Assembly (NCBI RefSeq): GCF_017313765.1
Contig: NZ_JAFLNC010000001.1
Coordinates: 992,001 to 1,056,000 of the forward strand
Length of the DNA stretch: 64,000 bases
Origin: Sneathiella sedimenti
Lineage (GTDB): Bacteria > Pseudomonadota > Alphaproteobacteria > Sneathiellales > Sneathiellaceae
Reading direction: 5' to 3'
The position numbers were made by a program, and so were the translations under genes. The first letter of the stretch is position 1; every line of letters starts with the position of its first letter. Under the pieces are notes generated by a model. It saw only the letters and a list, made by a program, of their open reading frames with translations, made no database searches and was not told where the DNA came from. Of the stretch, positions 45,501 to 53,579 are shown piece after piece.

Positions 45501-45659
45501 CAGTTCCTGATTCCCATGGCCATTACCCTGGTGTTCGGATTAATGGCCGCGACGTTCCTTGTCCTTTTCCTGGTACCGGCTTTGCTGATAATTCAGGAGG
45601 ATTTTGGTCGCATGACAAACTGGGTGAAGGCGCTCTATTTGCCGAAAGAAAAAGCCTGA
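42537..45659 (+). CDS. RND-family efflux permease (AcrB/HAE1 type)
   Basis: A 1040-residue, twelve-helix proton-driven transporter with two large periplasmic loops. The proton-relay aspartates are in helix four (LGIIVDDAIVVGEHASY). GGRIGFNFFPSPEANVV marks the start of the second half. No outer-membrane TolC partner is next to it. Substrate unknown; the TetR neighbour suggests inducible efflux. Tail-to-tail with trkH, four bases apart. Confidence 0.93.
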   Translation: MDLSRLVKIFVRHKNAANLLMIMMIVIGVASIYRLNTQFFPDFGTEVITTSIVWPGASAEDVDSNITTAILPEVRFLNGVKRVTSYSVEGSSVIVVEFEPGTDMQAALSDVEQGVGQITTFPDTIETPIIKRFVIYDPIARLSVSGPYSEEALKQIAKTMRDDLLDLGIDKITLFGARDEEIWVDVDKRDLRRLNLSLTDIAAIIRENSQDVPLGTVSGSFERQLRSLEQKTNAKSLGALEIKSFDDGQKVYLRDFANVRDRFAEKGATGLHHGRTAIEISIQRAQSTDALKAAKIVSDYFEREKGRWPAELEIKQYDVQASLIEDRIWLLLNNGASGLALVLIILFIFLNVRVAFWVAAGIPVAIFATAGVMLLTGQSINMISLFAIIMSLGIIVDDAIVVGEHASYLRSSGLSAAEAAERGALRMLTPVLASSLTTIAAFLPIFLIGDVIGQIIRAIPAVVVSVLIASLIECFLILPGHMRHALRSGGKGASKLRLSLDKKFHYFQTHMFRRLVELAVNWRYATLATAIAMLIIAFGFFLGGRIGFNFFPSPEANVVNANIVFAPGSARSNTEDMVRELERALYKAEKDLTDGDGGLIVMALGKIGISTGDQFSSVSGDNRGGLMAELISADLRDVRTADFVKAWRKEIREMPGLQRIALTERIGGPPGRELDIRLKGDDVDALKDAAEEVKDLLRQFRGISDIEDDLPHGKQEIILDLTPRGRALGFSTEDIASQVRAGFEGVIARKFARGDEEVTVRVQLPRDQISASALRDFYLKSAAGIEVPLSAVVTERTQAGFARIKREDGVREVAITAEIDENLTSSDQVLAALPQGGLDAIAVTNDLKYRFAGKSEEQAETIADIQFGAIIGLSAIYLILAWVFSSYWRPVVVMSIIPFGLVGAILGHYLLGFNLTILSMIALLGLSGILVNNSIILVSVIEERLTKGQAYLEAVIDGTCDRLRAVLLTSLTTIGGLTPLLFETSLQAQFLIPMAITLVFGLMAATFLVLFLVPALLIIQEDFGRMTNWVKALYLPKEKA

Positions 45660-45663
45660 CAGG

Positions 45664-47115
45664 TTAGCGCTGCCAGAACCGCCTCGAAAACAATACGAGC
45701 ACCGTGAAAAGCTCAAGCCGACCGAGTAACATGCCGAGAGACATCAGCCATTTCGCCGGATCGGAGAGCGATTTAAAGGTCCCCGAAGGCCCGACTGTTT
45801 CCCCAAGGCCGGGCCCGACATTCGTGATGGACGTTGCTGCGCTGGAAAGTGCCGTCAGAAAGTCCAAGCCGGTAAGACCCAGGGCGATGGTCAGCAGGGC
45901 AAATATAACGAGAAAAAGAAAGACAAAGCTCGTTACGGAGCCAATGGTTTCTTCAGGAAGTGCCCGACCGTTATAACGTGGCTTATAGATTGCGCTCGGT
46001 CGGATCATCTGCATCAGCTGACAGCGCGCGGTTTCAACAAGAATCTGAACCCTGAAGACTTTGATGCTGCAGGATGCCGATCCCGCACATCCCCCGACGA
46101 ACATGAAAAAGAAAAAGGCCGCCGTCCCGAAGCCTCCCCAGCTGCTGTAATCGGCCGTCGCATAACCCGTGCCGGTGATAATCGACGTCACGTTGAAGGT
46201 GGCATGCCTCAAGGCAAGCCAGAAAGAGATCCCGTCATGCCGTATTTGCCAGAAAGTCATCGCCAGAATGCCGAGCAATACGATCGATAGAAACCACCTG
46301 ACCTGGCTGTCCGTCAGAAAACTGCCAGGCTTTCCCTTGACTATCTGCAGGTACATCAGGAAGGGCAGCGCCCCCATAATCATGAAAACGACCATGATGC
46401 TTTCAACGAGGGGACTTTCGAAATCCCCCGCGGATTGATCTGATGTGGAAAATCCGCCTGTTGAGATTGTCGTCATCGCATGGGTAACAGCGTCGAACAA
46501 CGACATCCCAGTCATCCAAAGGGCAAGCGTGCAAATCAGGCTAAGCACCAGATATATATATCCGATAGCCTTGACGATATCGGCAACCCGTGGCAAAGCT
46601 TTTTCAGAGGTGGCTTCCGAGGCTTCCATCCGGAAAAGCTGCATACCGCCGACACGGAGCAAGGGCATGATGGCAATGGCCATGACGATAATGCCAATGC
46701 CACCGAACCACTGGAGCAACGCCCGCCACATCAATATGCCGGGCGGCGCCGTATCGAGGCCGGTCAGAACCGTTGAGCCGGTCGTCGTCAGGCCGGACAT
46801 GGCCTCAAAAAAAGCATCCGTATAGGGAATGTCCATCTCGCTGAAGGCGAAGGGCATGGCCGCGGCCGCAGGCAGGATGATCCAGACAGCCGTGGTCAGA
46901 ATGAACGCTTGGCGCCTGCCGAGTTCCAAGCCGCTACTTCGGTTGGAAAGAAACAGCCCGCCCCCGAAAAATATCGCTACTGTCGCCGAGACAAGGAAAA
47001 CCTGCCAGTCCTTATTTCCGTCCGCAAGGTCCACCACTGCAGGCACGAGCATGGCGAGTCCGATAAATACGAGAAGAATTCCGTTAATGGCGAAAATCAG
47101 GCGAAAATTAAACAC
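45664..47115 (-). CDS. trkH: TrkH-family potassium uptake protein
   Basis: A 483-residue channel-like K+ transporter with the four selectivity-loop repeats visible: GLTTTGSTVLTGL, TTISTGGFSTSD, ITGTGYATADYSSWG and TSITNVGPGLGE. Each carries the filter glycine. Works with the cytoplasmic NAD-binding subunit TrkA, which is not in the window. It follows folE by 13 bases on the same strand, probably by co-transcription. Confidence 0.92.
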   Translation of the reverse strand: MFNFRLIFAINGILLVFIGLAMLVPAVVDLADGNKDWQVFLVSATVAIFFGGGLFLSNRSSGLELGRRQAFILTTAVWIILPAAAAMPFAFSEMDIPYTDAFFEAMSGLTTTGSTVLTGLDTAPPGILMWRALLQWFGGIGIIVMAIAIMPLLRVGGMQLFRMEASEATSEKALPRVADIVKAIGYIYLVLSLICTLALWMTGMSLFDAVTHAMTTISTGGFSTSDQSAGDFESPLVESIMVVFMIMGALPFLMYLQIVKGKPGSFLTDSQVRWFLSIVLLGILAMTFWQIRHDGISFWLALRHATFNVTSIITGTGYATADYSSWGGFGTAAFFFFMFVGGCAGSASCSIKVFRVQILVETARCQLMQMIRPSAIYKPRYNGRALPEETIGSVTSFVFLFLVIFALLTIALGLTGLDFLTALSSAATSITNVGPGLGETVGPSGTFKSLSDPAKWLMSLGMLLGRLELFTVLVLFSRRFWQR

Positions 47116-47128
47116 GGCGTTGCCGCAC

Positions 47129-47719
47129 TCAGCCTTTATCGATGAAAGAAAGCAGCTCGCGGCGTGTAATATCGGATCGGCGGAATATGCCGAGCATCGT
47201 GCTCGTTATCATCGTGACGCCATCTTTATGGACGCCCCGCGTCGTCATGCATTGATGGGCGCTTTCGATGATGACGGCGACCCCTTTCGGCTGCAGCGTC
47301 CTCTCGATCGTTTCCGCAATCTGCCGAGTCAATTTTTCCTGAATTTGCAAGCGTTTCGCGTAGGCGTCCACGACACGCGCCAGCTTTGATATGCCGACGA
47401 CCCGGTTGCTGGGCATATAGGCGACATGGGCTACACCGATAATAGGCACCATGTGATGCTCGCAATAGCTCTCGACCCGGATATCTTTCAGGACCACCAT
47501 TTCATCATATCCGTTTACCTCCTCAAAGGTACGGGAAAGATATGCGTCCGGGTCTTCGTTGTAGCCTGCAAAAAACTCCATATATGATCGTGTCACCCGG
47601 TCCGGCGTTCCTAGTAACCCTTCGCGAGCCGGATCATCCCCTGCCCAGCGGATCAGGGTCCGCACGGCCTCTTCTGCCTGATCTTTTGTCGGTTTTTTTG
47701 GGTGGCTATGTTTGTTCAT
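47129..47719 (-). CDS. folE: GTP cyclohydrolase I
   Basis: A 196-residue enzyme opening folate synthesis by converting GTP to dihydroneopterin triphosphate. Zinc ligands Cys86 and His88/His89 are in [17 protein letters not shown], with the third in [13 protein letters not shown] (about 157). [18 protein letters not shown] is the second signature. The upstream neighbour is apaG (36 bases), and trkH follows. Confidence 0.96.
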   Translation of the reverse strand: MNKHSHPKKPTKDQAEEAVRTLIRWAGDDPAREGLLGTPDRVTRSYMEFFAGYNEDPDAYLSRTFEEVNGYDEMVVLKDIRVESYCEHHMVPIIGVAHVAYMPSNRVVGISKLARVVDAYAKRLQIQEKLTRQIAETIERTLQPKGVAVIIESAHQCMTTRGVHKDGVTMITSTMLGIFRRSDITRRELLSFIDKG

Positions 47720-47755
47720 ATCTGAATTATTTCCTGGGATGGGCTGCGCCGCCTC

Positions 47756-48163
47756 TTAGTGAAGGGAAGACATGGCGTCCGGGCTATCCAGTGAGAACGC
47801 CGGAATGTCGACTGCGAACAAGGTTCCTTCTTCCGATTCCATATCGTAAGAGCCGACCATGATGCCGGATGGCGTCGTTAGCGGCGTTCCGCTGGTATAT
47901 TCATAAATATCGCCAGGCGCAAGAACAGGTTGCTCACCGACAACGCCTTCGCCGTCCACTGTTTCCGTATGTCCTTCTGCGTTGGTGATGCGCCAATGGC
48001 GGTGCCTAAGGGTAATCGTCCGCGTTCCCTGATTCTCAATCCTCACCTGATAGGCCCAGACATAAAGTCCGTCTTCCGGGCGGGAGCGATCGCTCAGATA
48101 GATAGGTGTCACCGAGACGAGGACATTTTCCGTGATCTTGCTATAGGAGCCAGCCTCCGTCAT
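47756..48163 (-). CDS. apaG: ApaG-domain protein
   Basis: A 135-residue single ApaG (DUF525) beta-sandwich protein. Family markers are YVWAYQVRIENQGTRTITL, LRHRHWRITNAEGHTE and GVVGEQPVLAPGDIYEYTS. ApaG was linked to Co2+ resistance in Salmonella and the fold may bind pyrophosphate-like ligands; the role is not settled. First gene of apaG-folE-trkH on this strand. Confidence 0.93.
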   Translation of the reverse strand: MTEAGSYSKITENVLVSVTPIYLSDRSRPEDGLYVWAYQVRIENQGTRTITLRHRHWRITNAEGHTETVDGEGVVGEQPVLAPGDIYEYTSGTPLTTPSGIMVGSYDMESEEGTLFAVDIPAFSLDSPDAMSSLH

Positions 48164-48256
48164 ATCCTACACCATTTGCCTCGATTATCAGATTGGTTTT
48201 AGTCCCCTGAATATTGCGCCATAGGACAGCTTTGTCCAGTAAATCGGTAAAAAAGG

Positions 48257-48290
48257 GTAAAAAGGAACGGCGGTGTGATTAGTTCCGCCG
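48257..48290 (-). terminator. Terminator of metZ
   Basis: On the reverse strand CGGCGG (48285-48290) and CCGCCG (48268-48273) form a 6-bp stem with an 11-base loop, followed by TTCC and TTTTT. It lies directly after the metZ stop, in the 136-base gap before apaG. An overlapping GGAAC/GTTCC pairing is also possible. Confidence 0.6.
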
Positions 48291-48299
48291 CCCGGATTT

Positions 48300-49517
48300 T
48301 CAATCCTTTTGGCTGCTGAGCGCATAGCCCAGATCGTCTATCAGGTCGTCCGCATCTTCAAGTCCGACGGATAGTCTCAATAACCCTTCCGTGATACCGA
48401 GCTCCTGTTTGGTGGCGTCATCTACGCTGGAATGGGTCGTCGTCGTCGGATGCGTGATCAGAGATTTTGCATCGCCAAGGTTATTACTGATATCAATCAA
48501 TGAAAGACGGTTAAGGGCCTCGAAGGCTGCATCCTGTCCACCCGCAACTTCAAAAGCGACAAGCGTGCCGCCGCGCGCCATTTGTTGTTTGGCGAGGGCA
48601 TGTTGCCGGTGGGACTCGCTCCCGGGAAAAATGACGCGGCTGACGGCCGGATGCCCTTCCAGGAAGGTGGCGACCTTCTCCGCGTTGTCGCATTGTTTTT
48701 CGACGCGCAGTTCCAGCGTTTCGAGGCCTTTCAGCAGGTTCCAGGCATTAAACGGGCTGAGCGCCGGACCGGTGTGTTTCAGGTAAGGCGCGAGGGTGTC
48801 CTCGACAAATTCCTCAGACCCCAGAACAATACCGCCCAGGCACCGCCCTTGCCCATCTATATGCTTGGTGGCTGAATAAACCACAATATCGGCACCAAGG
48901 GTGAGGGGATGCTGCAACACCGGTGTTGCAAAAACATTATCGACAATGACCTTTGCGCCGACCTTGTGGGCAAGGTCGGAAATGGCCGCGATATCCATGA
49001 TCTCGAGGGCAGGATTGGAAGGGGTTTCAAAGAAAACACAGGCTGTTTTTTTATTCAGGGCGTGCTTCCACTGATCAATATCGGTCCCGTCAATCAAGGT
49101 GACTTCAATCCCGAACCTCGGCAGGATCGTCTCGATAATATAGAGGCAGGAACCAAAGAGCGCCTTGGGCGCCACCACATGATCGCCGGCCTTGAGCTGC
49201 GACATCAACGCGCCATTTACTGCGGCCATACCGCTTGCCGTCGCGCGCGCAGCCTCCGCGCCGTCTTCGAGGAGGATCATGCGTTCCTCGAACATTGAAA
49301 GGGTCGGATTGGCATAGCGGGAGTAGATAAATCCGTCGTTTTCACCCTTGAAGCGACCTGCCGCCTGCTCCGCGCTGTCATAGACAAAGCCCGAATTCAT
49401 GAAGATCGCTTCGGATGTTTCGTTAAACTTGGAGCGTTTGGTGCCACCACGAACAAGATTTGTAGCGGTTCGGTAGTTTCTGGCGCGATCCGGCGCCGTT
49501 TCTTTTTCAACAGTCAT
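48300..49517 (-). CDS. metZ: O-succinylhomoserine sulfhydrylase
   Basis: About 405 residues, a PLP enzyme of the Cys/Met metabolism family that makes homocysteine directly from O-succinylhomoserine and sulfide. The PLP lysine is in VVYSATKHIDGQGR, with RYANPTLSMFEERM and GDHVVAPKALFGSCLY upstream. ATG at 49517 has GAGG five bases before it; a frame from 49550 would start inside the terminator and is rejected. Expression is placed under a SAM-II riboswitch and terminator just upstream. Confidence 0.93.
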   Translation of the reverse strand: MTVEKETAPDRARNYRTATNLVRGGTKRSKFNETSEAIFMNSGFVYDSAEQAAGRFKGENDGFIYSRYANPTLSMFEERMILLEDGAEAARATASGMAAVNGALMSQLKAGDHVVAPKALFGSCLYIIETILPRFGIEVTLIDGTDIDQWKHALNKKTACVFFETPSNPALEIMDIAAISDLAHKVGAKVIVDNVFATPVLQHPLTLGADIVVYSATKHIDGQGRCLGGIVLGSEEFVEDTLAPYLKHTGPALSPFNAWNLLKGLETLELRVEKQCDNAEKVATFLEGHPAVSRVIFPGSESHRQHALAKQQMARGGTLVAFEVAGGQDAAFEALNRLSLIDISNNLGDAKSLITHPTTTTHSSVDDATKQELGITEGLLRLSVGLEDADDLIDDLGYALSSQKD

Positions 49518-49533
49518 GTTATCCTCGAGGCAC

Positions 49534-49560
49534 AAAAAAACCCCGACCATCGATCAGGGT
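49534..49560 (-). terminator. Riboswitch-controlled terminator of metZ
   Basis: On the reverse strand ACCCTGA (49554-49560) pairs with TCGGGGT (49540-49546, one G-U pair), followed by a run of T at 49534-49540. It lies 11 bases after the SAM-II aptamer and 17 bases before the metZ start. The 5' arm can instead pair with GTCGGGG at the aptamer 3' edge, giving an antiterminator. Confidence 0.8.
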
Positions 49561-49571
49561 TCCTGCGAGCC

Positions 49572-49628
49572 CCGACTTTTTAGCGTTTCTTTTACGTGGC
49601 CGCAAGCCGGTCGGCACAAATCACCACG
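49572..49628 (-). promoter_or_regulatory. SAM-II riboswitch aptamer
   Basis: The reverse strand shows the SAM-II pattern. P1 is CGTGG...CCACG, followed inside by TGATTTG, a CTTGC block, and a 3' CGCTAAAAAGTCGG. The last GTCGG pairs with CCGAC after TGATTTGTG, making the pseudoknot helix. SAM-II RNAs bind S-adenosylmethionine and turn off methionine genes in alphaproteobacteria. The location before metZ is the classical one. Confidence 0.88.
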
Positions 49629-49634
49629 GCAAAA

Positions 49635-49663
49635 TCTTTATCGAGACGGTTACGGGCTGTCAA
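49635..49663 (-). promoter_or_regulatory. Promoter of the metZ leader
   Basis: On the reverse strand TTGACA (49658-49663) is followed after 17 bases by TAAAGA (49635-49640). The -35 box is perfect, the -10 box weak. A start about seven bases downstream falls at the 5' edge of the SAM-II aptamer, which supports the call. Confidence 0.6.
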
Positions 49664-49672
49664 GAATTTCTG

Positions 49673-49701
49673 TTGCGGAAAAACTGTACTTTCTGTACTT
49701 A
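49673..49701 (+). promoter_or_regulatory. Weak candidate promoter of tRNA-Gly
   Basis: TTGCGG (49673-49678), 17 bases, TACTTA (49696-49701), ending ten bases before the tRNA. It is back to back with the metZ promoter. CTGTACTT is repeated twice in the spacer. The -10 match is poor. Confidence 0.35.
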
Positions 49702-49711
49702 CTGAAGGAAC

Positions 49712-49785
49712 GCGGGCGTAGCTCAATGGCAGAGCAGAAGCTTCCCAAGCTTACGACGAGGGTTCGATTCCCTTCGCCCGCTCCA
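49712..49785 (+). tRNA. tRNA-Gly (CCC)
   Basis: A 74-base tRNA with acceptor stem GCGGGCG/CGCCCGC, discriminator T and encoded CCA (49783-49785). D-arm GCTCAATGGCAGAGC, anticodon loop TTCCCAA (anticodon CCC), T-loop TTCGATT. Closely matches bacterial tRNA-Gly(CCC). Confidence 0.96.
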
Positions 49786-49797
49786 ATTTTCTCCCAA

Positions 49798-51186
49798 CTA
49801 TTTCCCCACCATATCTTCAGGTCGGACCCAGTTGTTGAACTGGTCCTCGGTGAGGAGATCCAGGGCGAGGGCGGCTTCTTTCAGGCTGCTGTTGTCCGCA
49901 TAGGCCTTTTTGGCAATCCTGGCGGCATTGTCGTAGCCGATATGTGGATTTAAGGCGGTCACAAGCATCAGTGATTGCGCCATGAGATCGTCAATGCGGC
50001 CTTTGTTCGCCTCGATCCCGACGACACAATTATCTGTAAAGCTACGCAGCGCGTCGCCCAGAAGCCGTATGGATTGCAGGACATTAAAGATTATTACCGG
50101 CTTAAAGGCATTCAATTCGAAATGACCGTTGGAACCGGCGATGGTGACGGTAACATGATTGCCCATGACTTGTGCACAAACCTGCGTGACGGCCTCGCAC
50201 TGGGTCGGATTGATCTTGCCCGGCATGATGGAGGAGCCGGGCTCGTTCGCTGGCAGGATCAACTCGCCAAGACCGCTTCGCGGGCCGCTTGCGAGGAAAC
50301 GGATATCATTGGCGATCTTCATGGCGCTTGTCGCGATTACATTCAGAACACCGGAAAGCTCCACCAGGGCATCATGCGCGGCAATCGCCTCAAACTTGTT
50401 TTCCGCGCTGGTAAAGGGAAGGTCGGTCAACTCGCGGAGGGTCGAAACAAACATGTCCGCGAACCCCGGGGCGGCGTTTAACCCGGTGCCGACAGCAGTA
50501 CCGCCTTGCGCGAGCTCCATCACCCGAGGGAGTGTATCTTTCAGGCGCGCCATGCCGAGTTCCACTTGTCTGGCGTAACCCGAAAACTCTTGGCCGAGTG
50601 TGATGGGGACCGCGTCCTGAGCATGCGTCCTGCCGATCTTGATGATATCGGCAAAGGCCTCGCTTTTTTGTTGTAGTGCCTGATGGAGATGAGCGAGCAC
50701 AGGTAGCAAATGATGTGTAACCTGCTCGGCCGCGGCAATGGACATGGCCGTCGGAAAGCTGTCGTTAGAGCTTTGACTCATATTGACATGATCATTGGGG
50801 TGAACCGGGTTCCTGGAACCGAGCGGCGCGCCCAGAATTTCGTTGGCCCGGTTGGCGATCACCTCGTTGGCGTTCATATTACTTTGCGTGCCGGATCCTG
50901 TCTGCCAGATGACCAATGGGAAATGATCCAGAAGATCTCCGGTGATCACGGCATCGGCGGCCATGAGAATGGCATCCGCGAGCCGGTTGTCAAGCCGTCC
51001 CAGCTTTTGATTGCTGAGCGTCGCCGCTTTTTTCTGGAGGCCGAGCGCACGAATAAGGGGGGTAGGCAGGTGCTCCGTTCCGATCTCGAAATTCTTGAGG
51101 GATCGTTCAGTCTGTGCTCCCCAGTAGCGATCGTCGGGGACCGAGATTTCCCCCATCGTATCCGTTTCTATTCGTGTGGCACACAT
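49798..51186 (-). CDS. fumC: Class II fumarate hydratase
   Basis: A 462-residue oxygen-stable fumarase of the TCA cycle. Signature [17 protein letters not shown] is present, with [14 protein letters not shown] near 100 and [21 protein letters not shown] near 186. ATG at 51186 has AGGAG seven bases upstream. Stop faces the tRNA-Gly gene. Upstream on the same strand lies the small membrane protein gene. Confidence 0.96.
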   Translation of the reverse strand: MCATRIETDTMGEISVPDDRYWGAQTERSLKNFEIGTEHLPTPLIRALGLQKKAATLSNQKLGRLDNRLADAILMAADAVITGDLLDHFPLVIWQTGSGTQSNMNANEVIANRANEILGAPLGSRNPVHPNDHVNMSQSSNDSFPTAMSIAAAEQVTHHLLPVLAHLHQALQQKSEAFADIIKIGRTHAQDAVPITLGQEFSGYARQVELGMARLKDTLPRVMELAQGGTAVGTGLNAAPGFADMFVSTLRELTDLPFTSAENKFEAIAAHDALVELSGVLNVIATSAMKIANDIRFLASGPRSGLGELILPANEPGSSIMPGKINPTQCEAVTQVCAQVMGNHVTVTIAGSNGHFELNAFKPVIIFNVLQSIRLLGDALRSFTDNCVVGIEANKGRIDDLMAQSLMLVTALNPHIGYDNAARIAKKAYADNSSLKEAALALDLLTEDQFNNWVRPEDMVGK

Positions 51187-51230
51187 ATTCGAGCTCCTGT
51201 TGTATCACCAGCTTGCCTAACTATCTGGTA

Positions 51231-51404
51231 TCATGCCATCGCATATACAAACAGTGCCTGTAGTCCGAGATAAATTGCGATGGCGATCAGAAAAAGATTA
51301 AGGGTGCGGTCGGCAGCCTTCCCCATTTCCTTTAGCTTTCGGGCGAATAATATTCTTGCGATAAACAGGATTATAAAAACAACCGAGAGGATTTTAAGAA
51401 TCAT
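51231..51404 (-). CDS. Small two-helix membrane protein coupled to the diguanylate cyclase
   Basis: A 57-residue frame beginning MILKILSVVFIILFIARILF, with a basic linker (ARKLKEMGKAADR) and a second helix (LNLFLIAIAIYLGLQALFVY). Its ATG overlaps the TGA of the GGDEF gene (ATGA at 51401-51404), which strongly suggests translation by coupling. No known family is recognised. Both helices are about 18-20 residues, fitting an inner-membrane hairpin. Confidence 0.68.
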   Translation of the reverse strand: MILKILSVVFIILFIARILFARKLKEMGKAADRTLNLFLIAIAIYLGLQALFVYAMA

Positions 51405-52600
51405 CCGGCCGCCACCAGATCTTCTTGCTCCGGGTCTTTTCCGTTATCATCGGTTGGGCGATAGACGGCTATATCATTTCCGCCCCGCGATTTTGCCTCA
51501 TACATCTGGTTGTCCGCTATATCAACCAGCGCAGACCAGTCCCCGACATTGACATCTTGTCGATCAACGATGCCGAAGCTGGCCGTTACCATCTTGCCGT
51601 CCGGACGAGTTCCAAGGCCGATATTGCGGAGTCTTCGGATGGATTTGAGTGCCCCTTTGGCATCCGTATTCGGCAAAAGGATTACAAACTCCTCCCCGCC
51701 CCATCGGACGATAACATCCGATCCACGTGCGTTGCGGCGGATGTTCGCCGCGGCATTGGCAAGAACCCGATCACCGGCTTCATGACCGTAGCGGTCATTT
51801 ATGGACTTGAAGCTGTCCAGATCAATAAATACCAGGGAGAAGGGCATGTTCTGGCGCTTCGATATCTTGAACTGTACGTCGATAATCTCCTCGCCACTAT
51901 TTCGACTGTAGCAACGGGTCAGCGAGTCGATAGATGCCTGGTCGATCAGCAGCGACATGTAAAGGAGCTGGCTGATGGCGGCGAATGTACAGAGCAACCC
52001 GGTAACCGTCAAAACGAGCAGGATGCCGAGGCGCTGGTGCGGATCGGCGTTCTCGGGCATCAGAATGAGGATCAGCATCTGCACGACGAAAAACAGAACC
52101 AGCGTGAGAACTGCTTCCTTGACGGTAAGCGGGAAAATGGCGATGCAGCCAACAATCAGGAACGGGAACAACAGATACCCCGCGGCGGCGAAGTTGGTAA
52201 CCGCGAAAATATCGGTAATTTCCAGTAGCGGCTGGTACATCGTCTGAAAGGTCAGCAGGATCGCAAAGAAAATGCCTAGCGCCCGATACGCGTCCCGCAT
52301 AGTTTCCCCGCTGCTTATCCCGAAGAAAAGCGAGAGAAAAAGAACGGCCATCAGGATACGTGTGATTCCGAGAGTGACATAGCTTTCGAAATCAAACGTT
52401 ACCAGATCGAGCAGGAAACCGAGAGGAAAGGCAACCATACACAGTAGGCTTAAAAAGCGAACCCGCGACAGGATAACACGCGCCCTGCGACGCCTTAATA
52501 GGGGGGAATGGCTTTCATTAGAAAAAAGGCGATCCAGCCCCTCAACCGACAGCGATTGGCGGCCGCCTCCAGAAAACACATCATATAAATAAACCAACAC
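51401..52600 (-). CDS. Membrane diguanylate cyclase (GGDEF)
   Basis: A 399-residue protein. Five or six membrane helices (about 47-215) precede a GGDEF domain with active site GGEEF (301-305). An inhibitory I-site R292-G-S-D295 lies five residues before it, so product inhibition is expected. It makes cyclic di-GMP. No PilZ or EAL gene is close. GTG start after GGGGGTGG. Coupled to the 57-residue membrane protein. Confidence 0.9.
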   Translation of the reverse strand: MLVYLYDVFSGGGRQSLSVEGLDRLFSNESHSPLLRRRRARVILSRVRFLSLLCMVAFPLGFLLDLVTFDFESYVTLGITRILMAVLFLSLFFGISSGETMRDAYRALGIFFAILLTFQTMYQPLLEITDIFAVTNFAAAGYLLFPFLIVGCIAIFPLTVKEAVLTLVLFFVVQMLILILMPENADPHQRLGILLVLTVTGLLCTFAAISQLLYMSLLIDQASIDSLTRCYSRNSGEEIIDVQFKISKRQNMPFSLVFIDLDSFKSINDRYGHEAGDRVLANAAANIRRNARGSDVIVRWGGEEFVILLPNTDAKGALKSIRRLRNIGLGTRPDGKMVTASFGIVDRQDVNVGDWSALVDIADNQMYEAKSRGGNDIAVYRPTDDNGKDPEQEDLVAAG

Positions 52601-52705
52601 TGACTGCCCACCCCCGACGCGGCAAGAAATATGGCCCCTTCATAACAAATTATTGCCGTTTAAGGTACTGAATTTCCGTGAATCTGTTGGGCGGGACTTA
52701 TAGTG

Positions 52706-53476
52706 CTAGCGGGGTCTGTTCAGGAATGCTTCCATCATTTGCCGCGGCTCTGTACTTTCGTAGGCAAGGGAAAATGCGTCAATCCCGAGCTGGATGCCGT
52801 CGCGTAGCGTATTATTCTCCCAGTCGTTGCAAAGCTGTTTCTGGATGGATATTGCATTTCTGCCGCCTTCAAGAATCTCCTCAATGACCCTGTCGGTTTC
52901 ATCATCAAGGGCATTGTCTTCGACGAGCCGCTGCACGAATCCCGCTTGTTTTGCTTCTGTCGCATCCAGGCTCCGGCCCGTCAGCACCAGATCACGCGCG
53001 AGATTGAAACCCAGAATTCTCGGCAGAAGCGCGGCATCAATAACCGAAGGGATGCCAACTCGCACTTCGGGCATGGCAAATTGGGCGCTCTTGCAGGCAA
53101 TGATGATGTCACAGGCCGCCGCAAGTTCCATGCCGGCCCCGAGGGAGAGTCCGTTGACCCGGGCGACAACCGGCGCATGGAAATGCCGCACTTTATGGCA
53201 GGCATGGTGCAAATTCGTAATAAAACTACGGGCGGAATCGGGGGTGAGCCCAGCCATTTCGGAGATATCAGCCCCACCGATAAAGCTCTTGTTTCCAGCG
53301 CCTGTCAGAATGAGAATGGCAATGTCCTTATCATTATCGAGGCGCGTGAGTGTTTCATTCAACTCGCCAATCACAGAGGAGTTCAGCGTGTTGAGTTTAC
53401 GCTGATTGTCGATTGTCGCGCGCGCGACCTTGCCTTCCGGTTTATCCTCTATTTCGGTGATGATAAACTTCGCCAT
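52706..53476 (-). CDS. Enoyl-CoA hydratase/isomerase family protein
   Basis: About 256 residues with the crotonase fold. Oxyanion-hole segments are GAGNKSFIGGADISEM (about 60-75) and VNGLSLGAGMELAAACDI; AMPEVRVGIPSVIDAALLPR follows. The second catalytic Glu of the classical hydratase pair sits near PEVRVG, while GIPSVIDAALLPRILG differs somewhat from FadB-like enzymes. It could supply crotonyl-CoA for Ccr, but that is inference. ATG at 53476 has CGGAG six bases upstream. Confidence 0.87.
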   Translation of the reverse strand: MAKFIITEIEDKPEGKVARATIDNQRKLNTLNSSVIGELNETLTRLDNDKDIAILILTGAGNKSFIGGADISEMAGLTPDSARSFITNLHHACHKVRHFHAPVVARVNGLSLGAGMELAAACDIIIACKSAQFAMPEVRVGIPSVIDAALLPRILGFNLARDLVLTGRSLDATEAKQAGFVQRLVEDNALDDETDRVIEEILEGGRNAISIQKQLCNDWENNTLRDGIQLGIDAFSLAYESTEPRQMMEAFLNRPR

Positions 53477-53579
53477 TGTTTTCTCCGTTTTTATTATTAA
53501 TTTAGGACTAGGTGAAAGCGAACTTTGTGACATTATCACTGTAGTCAATCTTCACATAAGTGAGAATAGAGACATAAAC

